Shown piece by piece: positions 41,201 through 47,519 of a stretch of DNA of 47,519 nucleotides (within the stretch, counting starts at the first letter, position 1; the number at the start of each line of letters is the position of its first letter). Source of the stretch: an uncultured bacterium (GTDB lineage: Bacteria; Verrucomicrobiota; Kiritimatiellia; RFP12; UBA1067); assembly GCA_902775595.1 (NCBI GenBank), contig CACYNF010000007.1:1-47519 (forward strand), in the 5' to 3' direction. Under the pieces are notes generated by a model. It had not been told where the DNA came from and did no database searches. It was given only the letters and a program-made list of their open reading frames with translations. Made by a program: the position numbers and the translations under genes.

Positions 41201-42194
41201 GGCGATCACCGCCGAGCTGTCGTCCGACTGCTGCGGCGCCGCGGGCTACGCATCCGTTCCTAGGACTCATGCGTGGGGCGGCGTGAAGACTGCGGCGAAC
41301 GCCGACGGGTCGGTGGAGATCGACTTCGGCGATTCGCGCGGCTGGCCGGGCGCGAACATCGAATGGCCCTCCGCGCCCGAAGTCCCGGAGAAGGTCGGGG
41401 CGGGGGATGTGGTGTACGACCTTGCGAAGGACGGGGCGGTCGATCTCGAGTTCGACGTGACGACTGACGGCGCGCCTGTTCCGTCGATGCAGGTGCGGAT
41501 TGGCAAGGGAAAGTACCGAGTGCTGTCCCCGTTCCTGCGCAAGACCGGCGAAGGCCGGTGGCGCGCGGCGGTTCCGCTTGAATTCGCCGATGGGGGCGAG
41601 CCCGTGTCCATCGGCTTCCAGCGCCGCGGCGAAGGTGCCGCGGGAACGGCGAGCAAATTGCGCGTCGGGCCGTTCCGCATTGCCTGGCGTACGGAAAGGG
41701 ACGCGCGGCTCGAACTTCGCCGGTTTGTTCCCGAGGCGACGGACGGAGCGCGGCACATCTGCCGCGACGGGGGAATCGAGCTCGCCGTCGCCGACAACGA
41801 CCGCCACTGGGCATCGCTTCAGATGCGGCTTGCGGAGAAGCTTCCGGCGGCCGACGTGGCGAAATGGGGCGATCTCGTGTTCGAGGTGAATTCCGGACGC
41901 ACTACGCTTGGACGTCCCGGCTCGGGCCGCCAGCGGCTCAGGGTTGAGGCCGTGTTCGAGGATGCGGACGGGAAGGAGCTGCGCCAGTGCTTCGACAAGC
42001 CGAACGTGGAGGGAGGCAGGATAGACGACGACCCGTGGACTTGGCAGAGGGCGAGCGTTCCGCTTTCCTCGTCCATTCCGGAGGGCGCCGCGGTTCTCCA
42101 GCGTCTCGTACTGCGCCTCGCCGACATGCCGCGCGACGGACGCGCCGGAGTGGTCTTTCGCAGCTTCCGTTTCGAGCCTAAGGCAGGTCGATGA
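38274..42194 (+). CDS. Very large secreted GH42-like putative glycoside hydrolase
   Basis: This 1306-residue protein has a signal peptide (residues 1-24). Residues about 40-430 look like a clan GH-A TIM barrel: an Asn-Glu pair (Asn219-Glu220 in YELFNEPSY) as acid/base and Glu359 in MIDGETYLG as candidate nucleophile, 139 residues apart, as in GH42. A segment near 500-560 (YRILVAAGVD ... LESWVKAGGTLVLAQEALG) resembles the GH42 trimerisation/glutaminase-like domain. The last 600 residues contain at least two beta-rich regions of unknown type (a jelly-roll-like part near 790-920 and another near 1060-1300), likely carbohydrate binding. AAGGAG precedes the ATG. It may define an uncharacterised family; function is inferred from fold motifs only. 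Confidence 0.65.
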   Translation: MRRVRVLCGALVACAAFELMGQAAPASPKLGETEPSLMMPENASFEIGADGNFLVDGKPRFLIGNLYYGGFGADTLAKGPGYGDEYAWIYESAPDRAYLQRLGFDTSGGEVSPSWLAKYRSPRRYYQARGGVDWSVAEGLWHSGLPMVVDFTCATWSHGGMKYEKGMKPDECAFVKDCHFLYYSLITPEGRDLWRDFWRSGAEELKAHGAKPYVYELFNEPSYNDKSPAARGAFAAFLSKTWKGDAAAMDRAWRTSYGSFDAAAAFKSPEEAAGLFAAWHKFREECFMSGVKLGIETIREVDPSARFCFQPMSRIRNIVETAAAYGLCEVTMMPTGGGSLYADIALRALSDGKPMIDGETYLGRTRTSHRARLLTQWARGLNASYYFKWERRLREVDMKNPAESLKRLGERFPWLGLNPAFVPPEELVGIMNAKRDIFAMQDLFAPRLRGLGEQKRVATLFSMPTYRLPQTSSRKCEAFAETCANALAVDAHIPLDAVFEEQLRSGRLDRYRILVAAGVDAVYDETPARLESWVKAGGTLVLAQEALGLDEWGGERGASAAAFPGVSLGEYAAGDVAKFSFGGAEYEAVPYRLAKFSPDAGWQTLAALPGGHAAVARRKVGKGAVYYVGVRFPKRGDEGRLIASIAAACGVRPICRTLDYASDSPVDGIEVHAARLPNGDTGFVVFNTTLAPKAIRFVPGEEFRSDALVDVSRRTVLGRGESAACVLLLPSSDPGFAQGLAPIVLRGAGSEKRIAEALADAPAAWNAQKEDGFAHESYESAFARIDDFLHDVPDSIVSPFVVYPTDIRMVDLREFANFALGDIVKNPPWGGSDCAGVPFDFIRPDQNAGRSCIVLKSAKHPGLAKSVSGIPVNLRAKALYFLHAGDGVRQGDSIVYTIRYSDGSSDKFTARAFTDFGDLAVDKMPLPMPESVDCAPGFVDSSRRGLWTGKWTNPRPEKIIASVDAASAGDFTPVVAAITAELSSDCCGAAGYASVPRTHAWGGVKTAANADGSVEIDFGDSRGWPGANIEWPSAPEVPEKVGAGDVVYDLAKDGAVDLEFDVTTDGAPVPSMQVRIGKGKYRVLSPFLRKTGEGRWRAAVPLEFADGGEPVSIGFQRRGEGAAGTASKLRVGPFRIAWRTERDARLELRRFVPEATDGARHICRDGGIELAVADNDRHWASLQMRLAEKLPAADVAKWGDLVFEVNSGRTTLGRPGSGRQRLRVEAVFEDADGKELRQCFDKPNVEGGRIDDDPWTWQRASVPLSSSIPEGAAVLQRLVLRLADMPRDGRAGVVFRSFRFEPKAGR

Positions 42195-42669
42195 CCTTCT
42201 TCGCGGGCTTTACGCCGGGGAGCGTCGAGTTGTTCTCCTTCTTGAGCCGCGAAATCAGCGACGTCACGGCAGTGGACCACTTCGCGGCGTGCGGCGGGTT
42301 GTAGCGCTTTCCGAACGCGACGATGTCTCCCTTGTAGTGCTTGCGGATCGTTCCCGCCGCCCAGTAGCCCTGTACGTAGAACGATTTGACGCCGTCGCGG
42401 TAGCGGTGCGCCTTGTGCCCGGAATTCATCGGCCCGCCCACTCCGAACTCGAGCCCTGGGCGGCCGTTCTCGTGGCGGCGGATCGCCGCGAGGAGCCACG
42501 TCGCCTCCTCGTCAAGATCGTAGTTGACGGCGATCTGGCGAATCATCTTCCACTCCGAGGCCGGGATGAGCGGCTTTTTCGGCGCCTGCGCGGGCGTCTT
42601 CGAGGTGTCGGCACCGAGCGCCGCGAGGGCGGCGAAAAGCGCCAAGCCGGTATAGAGGAAGAATTTCAC
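42178..42669 (-). CDS. Small exported lysozyme-like (lytic transglycosylase-fold) protein
   Basis: The 163-residue protein begins with a GTG start and a signal peptide (VKFFLYTGLALFAALAALGAD). The mature part has ATWLLAAIRRHENGRPGLEFGVGG, in which the Glu of HENG sits where the catalytic glutamate of lysozyme-like domains lies, then a Tyr- and Trp-containing region (YVQGYWAAGTIRKHY). It may act on peptidoglycan, but the full family pattern is not clear. The GTG is chosen because the TATAAT of the minus strand ends 7 bases upstream, giving a leaderless transcript; the open frame further upstream runs through the opposite gene's promoter. Its 3' end overlaps the large glycosidase by 17 bases, tail to tail. 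Confidence 0.7.
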   Translation of the reverse strand: MKFFLYTGLALFAALAALGADTSKTPAQAPKKPLIPASEWKMIRQIAVNYDLDEEATWLLAAIRRHENGRPGLEFGVGGPMNSGHKAHRYRDGVKSFYVQGYWAAGTIRKHYKGDIVAFGKRYNPPHAAKWSTAVTSLISRLKKENNSTLPGVKPAKKVIDLP

Positions 42670-42676
42670 GCCCCAA

Positions 42677-42699
42677 ATTATACCAAAAAGTGGTATAAT
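42677..42699. promoter_or_regulatory. Face-to-face divergent promoter palindrome
   Basis: ATTATACCA (minus-strand TGGTATAAT, 42677-42685) and TGGTATAAT (42691-42699) are separated by five bases. Each is an extended -10, one for the minus-strand lysozyme-like gene and one for the thioredoxin-fold genes. Two polymerases could not bind at once. Confidence 0.8.
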
Positions 42700-42709
42700 A
42701 GTTTGAAAC

Positions 42710-43675
42710 ATGGGGGGAAAAAGAATGGCCCTAGTGGTGAAAAAGGAAAAGGCTCTGGATTTGCGTGTCGGGAAAATGAAATTTGCGATGTGCTCATTCG
42801 CGGCGGCATTCTTCGCCGCGGCGTCGCTGGCCGCGCCCGAGGTAAAGCCCGTCGAGTGGGAGAACGTCGACCCGGCGCACCATCTCGCCGGGCGCATGGC
42901 GTCGGCGGGCTATCTGCGCGGCAAGGTCGTGTGCCTAGACTACCGTGATTTCGGCGACAAGAGCGGAGCAGCCGCCATGCGACGCATGGAGGAGGTGTGG
43001 CAGACGTTCAAGATGAAGCCGTTCGTGCTCATAGGCAGCCACCGCGGCGCTGCGGGCGCCGAGAAGATCAAGCGCATCGCCGATGGGCTCAAGCTCACGT
43101 TCCCCATCTACAGGGAGGCCGACATCGTCCGCACCGAGGAGCAGAAGAAGACCGATCCCGAGCACATCGGCTTTATGTACATCATCGGCGGCACGGGGCG
43201 GATTCTCTACTGCGGCACCGATGACCGCCGCGCGGCGGGCGTCATAGCGAGCGCGCTTATCTCAATGCGCAGCCCGACGACGGCTAAGCAGTGGAAGCAC
43301 TATATCGACTACGACATCAATTTCCTTCCCGGGAAGGCGCTTCTCGGGATCGAGGAGTTCCGCAAGTCGTTCCCGAAGGAGGCCGCCGCATACGACGAGG
43401 TCTGGGAGAAGTTCAGCGCGGATTCCGACATAAAGCGCGTCTCGAAGCTCGAGCGTCTCGCCCATATGGCGAAGGACTACGACCTCAAGGACCCCAACGC
43501 GAAGAAGCTCAGCGCGGAGAAGATAGAGCTGGCGATCGAGAAGGCCTCGGACCTCAAGAAGAGCGAAAATCCGCTCGTCGCGCAGGAGGCCAAGAACTGC
43601 ATAGCCGATCTTACATGGACGCTGGCCGTCTTGAAGCCGGCCGGCGAAGACTCTACGACACAAGGAGGGAAATAA
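42710..43675 (+). CDS. Exported thioredoxin-fold protein lacking CXXC, first of a pair
   Basis: The protein is up to 321 residues long. Three in-frame starts are possible: 42710 (near-leaderless), 42725 (after GGGGGGAAAAAG) and 42777, which begins a neat signal peptide MKFAMCSFAAAFFAAASLAA. The mature part has a thioredoxin-like start, YLRGKVVCLDYRDFGDKSG, in which the redox CXXC is replaced by DFGDKS, so it is not an oxidoreductase of the usual type. FMYIIGGTGRILYCGTDD is the equivalent of the cis-proline strand. The C-terminal 120 residues are helical and Lys/Glu-rich. It ends one base into the start of its paralogue. Function unknown. Confidence 0.7.
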   Translation: MGGKRMALVVKKEKALDLRVGKMKFAMCSFAAAFFAAASLAAPEVKPVEWENVDPAHHLAGRMASAGYLRGKVVCLDYRDFGDKSGAAAMRRMEEVWQTFKMKPFVLIGSHRGAAGAEKIKRIADGLKLTFPIYREADIVRTEEQKKTDPEHIGFMYIIGGTGRILYCGTDDRRAAGVIASALISMRSPTTAKQWKHYIDYDINFLPGKALLGIEEFRKSFPKEAAAYDEVWEKFSADSDIKRVSKLERLAHMAKDYDLKDPNAKKLSAEKIELAIEKASDLKKSENPLVAQEAKNCIADLTWTLAVLKPAGEDSTTQGGK

Positions 43676-44520
43676 TGACGAAAAAGACAATCATCGCCGC
43701 TGCGTGCGTCGTCGCCGCGTTTTTCGCTAACGGCGCGGCGAAGTGGAAGAACCTCGACGACAAGTTCCATGTGTCGGGGCCGAAGCTGACAGAGGCCGAT
43801 CTGCTCGGCAAGGCCGTCCTCGTGTACTACTGGGACGCTTCCGAGGAGGCGAGCGTCAAGTACCTTCCCGAGGTCGAGAAGGTGTGGAACTCGTTCAAGA
43901 CGAAGAAGTTCCAGGTCGTAGGCAACTACGTCGGCACGAAGAACGACGAGAAGGTCAAGGAGCTCGTCCAGAAGAACAAGGTGACGTTTCCCGTCTACTA
44001 CAACTTCAGCCTCGATCCCGATCCGAAGGTAGGCTTCCAGAAGGCGCCGTTCTTCAACGTCGTAAGCCACAGGGGCGTCAGCGTCCTCGGCAAGGCCGGC
44101 GTCAAGGAGGCGATTGAGGCCGCGGTGGATGCGATGAGCGCCATCGGGATGCCGGTATCTCTCTGCGGCGACGTGGAGTTCAAGAAGTTCAAGGGAATGG
44201 CCGGCCAGCTCAAGCTCGGCAAGAACCTCACAAACATATTGAAGACGCTCGAGAAGAAGAAGGCGGACAAGGATCCAAACGTGTCAAGCGAGGCGTCCGA
44301 GATCATTTCGGCCGTGGAAAGCGCGAAGGACGACATAAAGGCGGACATCGAGCTGTACTGCGAGGCGGATCCCGCCGAGGCGATCAAGCTCATACAGCTA
44401 TTCACGAAGACCTGGCCGAAGGACGACGCGTGCCAGGGGTTCAAGGAGAAGATGCCAGAGCTGAAGGAAAAGGCGAAGGAGAAGGCCAAGGCGGACAAGG
44501 AGAAGGCAAAGGCCAAATAA
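43675..44520 (+). CDS. Exported thioredoxin-fold protein lacking CXXC, second of a pair
   Basis: The 281-residue protein has a signal peptide (residues 1-21, ending NGAA) and a thioredoxin-like core. KAVLVYYWDASEEASVKYLPEVEKVWNSF replaces the CXXC with ASEEAS, and FFNVVSHRGVSVLGKAG follows at the cis-proline strand. The C-terminal half is helical, with a very Lys/Ala/Glu-rich end (KEKAKEKAKADKEKAKAK). It parallels the upstream gene in layout, so the two probably arose by duplication and may form a heteromer in the periplasm; that is inference. AAGGAGGG lies six bases before the ATG, which overlaps the previous stop (TAATG). Confidence 0.75.
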   Translation: MTKKTIIAAACVVAAFFANGAAKWKNLDDKFHVSGPKLTEADLLGKAVLVYYWDASEEASVKYLPEVEKVWNSFKTKKFQVVGNYVGTKNDEKVKELVQKNKVTFPVYYNFSLDPDPKVGFQKAPFFNVVSHRGVSVLGKAGVKEAIEAAVDAMSAIGMPVSLCGDVEFKKFKGMAGQLKLGKNLTNILKTLEKKKADKDPNVSSEASEIISAVESAKDDIKADIELYCEADPAEAIKLIQLFTKTWPKDDACQGFKEKMPELKEKAKEKAKADKEKAKAK

Positions 44521-44523
44521 TAG

Positions 44524-46185
44524 ATGACCATGAACACTGAATTCGAGAACATCACCCAGATACTCGAGCGCAACGCAGCGGAATGGCCGAGCGATGTCGC
44601 TTTGGTGGAGATCGACACGCCGGACGACGGCCGGCACAAGACCTGGAAGGAGGCGGAGCTCGTCGAGTCCGTTCCGGACAGGACATACCGCGCCGACATG
44701 ACGTGGCGCGACTTCGACGAGAAGGCGAACAGGTTCGCCAACTTCCTCCTCTCGCGCGGATACAAGCGAGGCGACAAGATCGCGATCTTGCTGATGAACT
44801 GCCTCGAGTGGCTTCCGATCTACTTCGGCGTCCTCAAGGCGGGCTGCATGGCCGTGCCGCTCAATTTCCGCTATACGGCGGACGAGATCAAGTACTGCCT
44901 CGAGCTTTCCGACGCGGGCGCACTGGTGTTCGGCCCCGAGTTCACCGGTCGCATCGAGCAGATCGTGGACCGCATCGCGCAGGTCAGGACGCGGCTCTAC
45001 GTCGGCAAGGATTGTCCGACTTTCGCTGAGCCGTACCGTGCGCTGATAGACTACTGCTCGTCGCGCTCGCCATCCCTCAAGATGACGCAGGACGACGCCG
45101 CCGCGATATATTTTTCGAGCGGCACGACCGGTTTCCCCAAGGCGATTGTGCTCCAGCACAGGTGCCTGCTGCACTCGTGCCGCGCCGAGCAGGCGCACCA
45201 CGGACAGACGAAGGACGACACGTTTCTGTGCATTCCGCCGCTCTACCACACGGGCGCGAAGATGCACTGGTTCGGCTCCTTCCTCGTCGGCGGGCGGGCC
45301 GTTCTTCTCAAGGGCGTGAGGCCGGAGTGGATCCTCCGCGCCATCAGCGAGGAGCACTGCACGATCGTGTGGCTGCTCGTTCCGTGGGCGCAGGACATCC
45401 TCGACGCAATCGAGCGCGGCGACGTGAAGTTGGAAGACTACAAGCTGGACCAGTGGCGGCTTATGCACATCGGCGCTCAGCCGGTCCCGCCAGCCCTCAT
45501 CAAGAGGTGGAAGACCGTCTTCCCGCACCACGACTACGACACCAACTACGGGCTTTCCGAGTCGACCGGCCCTGGTGCCGTCCATCTCGGCATCGAGAAC
45601 ATCGACCACGTCGGCGCGATTGGCGTCGCGGGCTTCGGGTGGGAGACCAAGATCGTCGGGTCCGACGGCATTACGCCGGTGAAGCCGGGCGAAGTAGGCG
45701 AACTCGCGCTCAAGGGCCCGGGCGTCATGAAGGAGTACTACCACAACCCCGAGGCGACTGCCGAGATAATGAAGGAGCCGGGGTGGCTCCTCACAGGCGA
45801 CATGGCCGAGGAGCGCGATGGCTTCATCTACCTCGTAGACCGCGCGAAGGACGTCATCATCACGGGCGGCGAGAACCTGTACCCCGTGCAGATCGAGGAC
45901 TTCGTCCGCGCGAACCCCAAGGTCAAGGACGTCGCGGTCATCGGGCTTCCCGACGCGCGCCTCGGCGAAATCGCCGCGGCGATCGTGTCCGTCAAGGAGG
46001 GGATGACGCTCACCGAACAGGAGTTCAACGACTTCTGCCTCGACCTCCCGCGCTACAAGCGTCCGCGCAAGGTAATCTTCGCGGAAGTGCCGCGCAACCC
46101 GACGGGCAAGATCGAAAAGCCGAAGCTCCGCAAGATGTACGGAGCCGCCGGACTCGTCGCCCAGCAGAACGGCATCACGGCCTGA
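44524..46185 (+). CDS. AMP-binding acyl-CoA/acyl-acid ligase
   Basis: The 553-residue adenylate-forming enzyme activates a carboxylic acid, probably a fatty acid, with ATP and CoA. Seen motifs are the ATP loop IYFSSGTTGFPKA near residue 195, TNYGLSEST, and the hinge region LTGDMAEERDGFIYLVDRAKDVIITGGENLYP. The catalytic lysine is in NPTGKIEKPKLR near the C terminus. The length is that of medium or long-chain acyl-CoA ligases. It begins 3 bases after the thioredoxin-like gene with ATG 44524 or 44530, and lpxC follows 26 bases after its stop, which suggests envelope-lipid work. Substrate chain length is unknown. Confidence 0.88.
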   Translation: MTMNTEFENITQILERNAAEWPSDVALVEIDTPDDGRHKTWKEAELVESVPDRTYRADMTWRDFDEKANRFANFLLSRGYKRGDKIAILLMNCLEWLPIYFGVLKAGCMAVPLNFRYTADEIKYCLELSDAGALVFGPEFTGRIEQIVDRIAQVRTRLYVGKDCPTFAEPYRALIDYCSSRSPSLKMTQDDAAAIYFSSGTTGFPKAIVLQHRCLLHSCRAEQAHHGQTKDDTFLCIPPLYHTGAKMHWFGSFLVGGRAVLLKGVRPEWILRAISEEHCTIVWLLVPWAQDILDAIERGDVKLEDYKLDQWRLMHIGAQPVPPALIKRWKTVFPHHDYDTNYGLSESTGPGAVHLGIENIDHVGAIGVAGFGWETKIVGSDGITPVKPGEVGELALKGPGVMKEYYHNPEATAEIMKEPGWLLTGDMAEERDGFIYLVDRAKDVIITGGENLYPVQIEDFVRANPKVKDVAVIGLPDARLGEIAAAIVSVKEGMTLTEQEFNDFCLDLPRYKRPRKVIFAEVPRNPTGKIEKPKLRKMYGAAGLVAQQNGITA

Positions 46186-46211
46186 GGCCGCACCAAAGCG
46201 AGGCAACCTAC

Positions 46212-47240
46212 ATGGACCTACCTTCCTACCGAATCGGAAAGACAGTGTTCGGCTCGTCCGCGTCCATTGCGGCGGCCTACGAGCGCTTCCGCGTCCAGAC
46301 GATAGACGAAACGCGTCTCGCCCAGGATCGCTCGTCGCCTTTCCCCGCAAAGCGACAGACGCTTCTCGGCGAAGCGCCTGTCGCGGGCATCGGCACCTTC
46401 AAGGGCAGCGAAAAGCAGACGCTCACCTTCGCGCCGCCGAACAAGCCGGGCTGGTGGATTCGCCGCATGGACCTCCCCGAGCAGCTGGACACCGCGGTGG
46501 ACGTGGCGAACCTCTGGACGAGTGCGCAGAACCTCGTGCTAAGGTCGGGCTCCGAGCACAACTACCTCCGCATGGTCGAGCATATCATCGCGCTCAAGGT
46601 CGGGCTTGGCGTAGACGACGTCCTGCTCAAGGTCAACTCCGGCGATCCGCCGCTCTTCGAGCAGTCGTCGCTGCCTCTCATCAAGGCGATGGAGCACGCG
46701 AAGATCGCGGAGACCGACGAAGACGCGACCTATGTCACGGTCAAGGAGCCGGTCGCCTTTGGCGGCGGCCGCGGTGATTTTCTCCTGTTCCTCCCCGCGG
46801 AAAACGGCGAGAGGAACCTTCGCATCGACTGCGGCATTTCGTGGAACACCGTGATAGGCGACCAGAGGATTCTCTTCGACGTCACGCCCGAGACGTTCCG
46901 CTACGCGGCTCTCGCAAGGACAAATGCGACGCGCCGCCAGTACATCCTCGCGAAGACCGTGGGCAAGCTCTTCGCCGCGACGCGCAACTGGGGCTACAAC
47001 GACAGGAACATCCTGATACACGGCAAGCGCAGGTTCTACACCGAGCCGCGCTTCCCTGTCGGCGACAAGTTCCTCGAGCCTGTCTGGCATCGTGCGACCC
47101 TCGACCTCATGGCGGCCATCGCGCTTATCGGCGGCTCCGACAGGTTTGTCGGGACAGTCGTCTCCTATCGCGCCGGCCACACGCTCGACTGCGACGCGAT
47201 CCGCGCGCTCAGGCGCAACGACCTCCTGGCGTCCGTGTAA
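46212..47240 (+). CDS. lpxC: UDP-3-O-acyl-N-acetylglucosamine deacetylase (LpxC) family, divergent
   Basis: LpxC is the zinc enzyme of the committed step of lipid A synthesis. The 342-residue protein has an N-terminal extension of about 48 residues, then KRQTLLGEAPVAGIGTFKGS and WWIRRMDLP as in the family. Glu123-His124 in MVEHIIALK is the general base and first zinc ligand, and His323 in YRAGHTLD matches the C-terminal histidine. The second zinc site is unusual: E. coli has HKMLDAIGDL, with His and Asp four apart. Here HRATLDLMAAIAL (His293, Asp298) has one extra residue and Ala in place of the conserved second Asp. It could be a functional variant or a paralogue with another substrate. GAGG precedes the ATG. 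Confidence 0.82.
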   Translation: MDLPSYRIGKTVFGSSASIAAAYERFRVQTIDETRLAQDRSSPFPAKRQTLLGEAPVAGIGTFKGSEKQTLTFAPPNKPGWWIRRMDLPEQLDTAVDVANLWTSAQNLVLRSGSEHNYLRMVEHIIALKVGLGVDDVLLKVNSGDPPLFEQSSLPLIKAMEHAKIAETDEDATYVTVKEPVAFGGGRGDFLLFLPAENGERNLRIDCGISWNTVIGDQRILFDVTPETFRYAALARTNATRRQYILAKTVGKLFAATRNWGYNDRNILIHGKRRFYTEPRFPVGDKFLEPVWHRATLDLMAAIALIGGSDRFVGTVVSYRAGHTLDCDAIRALRRNDLLASV

Positions 47241-47250
47241 CGGCTATAGT

Positions 47251-47519
47251 GCTGTGCTGGTTTGCCTTTCCATGTGCGGTCACGGTCGGGGCAACCGTGC
47301 TCCCTGTGCTGTGCTGGTTTGCCTGACATCGTGCGGCTTGCTTCGCCGCAACGGTGCTCGCCCGCGAGAAATGGCCGATTCGCGCGTCCTTGCGACCGCT
47401 CGACATATACATATATGTCTTCGGGTCGCAGTCCTGCGCGACTCGTCTCATTTTCGCGGGTTCCGCCCCGCTGGCGGCGGCGAAGCAAGCCGCGCATGGC
47501 ACCTCTGGTCGAGTTCGGC
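47251..47519 (+). repeat. Dispersed repeat copy 2 interrupted by a large palindrome
   Basis: After lpxC no gene is seen to the window end. GCTGTGCTGGTTTGCCT occurs at 47251-47267 and again at 47308-47324, a 57-base tandem unit whose second copy is diverged. The 19-base GTGCGGTCACGGTCGGGGC (47274-47292) and GGCACCTCTGGTCGAGTTC (47498-47516) are adjacent in the copy at 1235-1294 but here about 205 bases apart. Confidence 0.75.
47333..47493. repeat. 161-base nested palindrome
   Basis: A perfect 17-base outer stem pairs 47333-47349 with 47477-47493 (GCGGCTTGCTTCGCCGC). Further inward are CCCGCGAGAAATG with CATTTTCGCGGG (47361-47373 with 47449-47460, one mismatch) and TGCGACC with GGTCGCA (47391-47397 with 47424-47430). 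At the centre is the AT-rich GACATATA-CA-TATATGTC (47402-47419). No T-run follows the outer stem, and the structure far exceeds an ordinary terminator. Confidence 0.85.

Noticed and set aside
42178-42897. Longer version of the minus-strand lysozyme-like protein starting at 42897
   Set aside because: The extra N-terminal part would be transcribed through the opposite promoter and has no signal. The GTG at 42669 begins a clear signal peptide 7 bases after a minus-strand TATAAT.
47402-47419. Replication origin or dif-like site from the AT-rich palindrome
   Set aside because: No DnaA boxes, dnaA or dnaN gene, or XerCD-like 28-base pattern was seen. It is the loop end of a larger palindrome.

Overview
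The window is GC-rich bacterial chromosome, densely packed with genes that nearly all read on the + strand. No rRNA, tRNA, CRISPR array, phage or transposase gene was recognised. An LpxC-family protein and many exported proteins indicate a Gram-negative envelope. A Na+-pumping oxaloacetate decarboxylase points to anaerobic fermentation, and secreted carbohydrate enzymes point to a glycan-degrading life. Together with a recurrent T-run plus TGGTATAAT promoter, I infer a member of the PVC group, most likely an uncultured gut or rumen Kiritimatiellae. This is inference, because no marker rRNA is present.

Layout. 1-2484: a small exported protein, a repeat-filled gap and a Gfo/Idh/MocA oxidoreductase. 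2578-5560: tig-clpP-clpX. 5588-9190: panD, an antiporter fused to a PTS EIIA domain, and an alkaline-phosphatase-fold enzyme. 9222-18364: ROK-like kinase, two NahK-like sugar-1-kinases, rpe, coaC, a fucokinase/GDP-fucose pyrophosphorylase (Fkp-like), a polyprenol-phosphate glycosyltransferase, gmk and queE. 18535-23501: thiE, hisI and the oadG-oadA-oadB sodium pump, closed by a clear terminator. 23747-33669: a ten-gene, largely overlapping operon that starts with an acyl-ACP thioesterase and a serine palmitoyltransferase-like enzyme. It continues with UbiA, radical SAM, lipid kinase, ThiL-like, NAD epimerase, DUF456, flippase-like and U32 genes. 33771-42194: SppA, then secreted GH2, CE15-like and a 1306-residue GH42-like protein. 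42178-47240: a lysozyme-like protein on the minus strand, two thioredoxin-fold proteins without CXXC, an acyl-CoA ligase and a divergent LpxC. 47241-47519: a large nested palindrome.

How the genes fit together. The sugar kinases, Fkp and secreted glycosidases fit the breakdown and activation of host or plant glycan sugars (N-acetylhexosamines, fucose, uronic acids). The Oad pump would couple fermentation to a Na+ gradient. The 23.7-33.7 kb operon looks like a membrane-lipid pathway, plausibly for sphingolipid-like molecules, and is the strongest candidate for an undescribed system.

Two sequence-level themes stand out. First, several promoters lie so close to the start codon that the transcripts should be leaderless. 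Second, several families of short dispersed repeats fill gene junctions, and two palindromic ones sit in frame inside the fkp-like gene.
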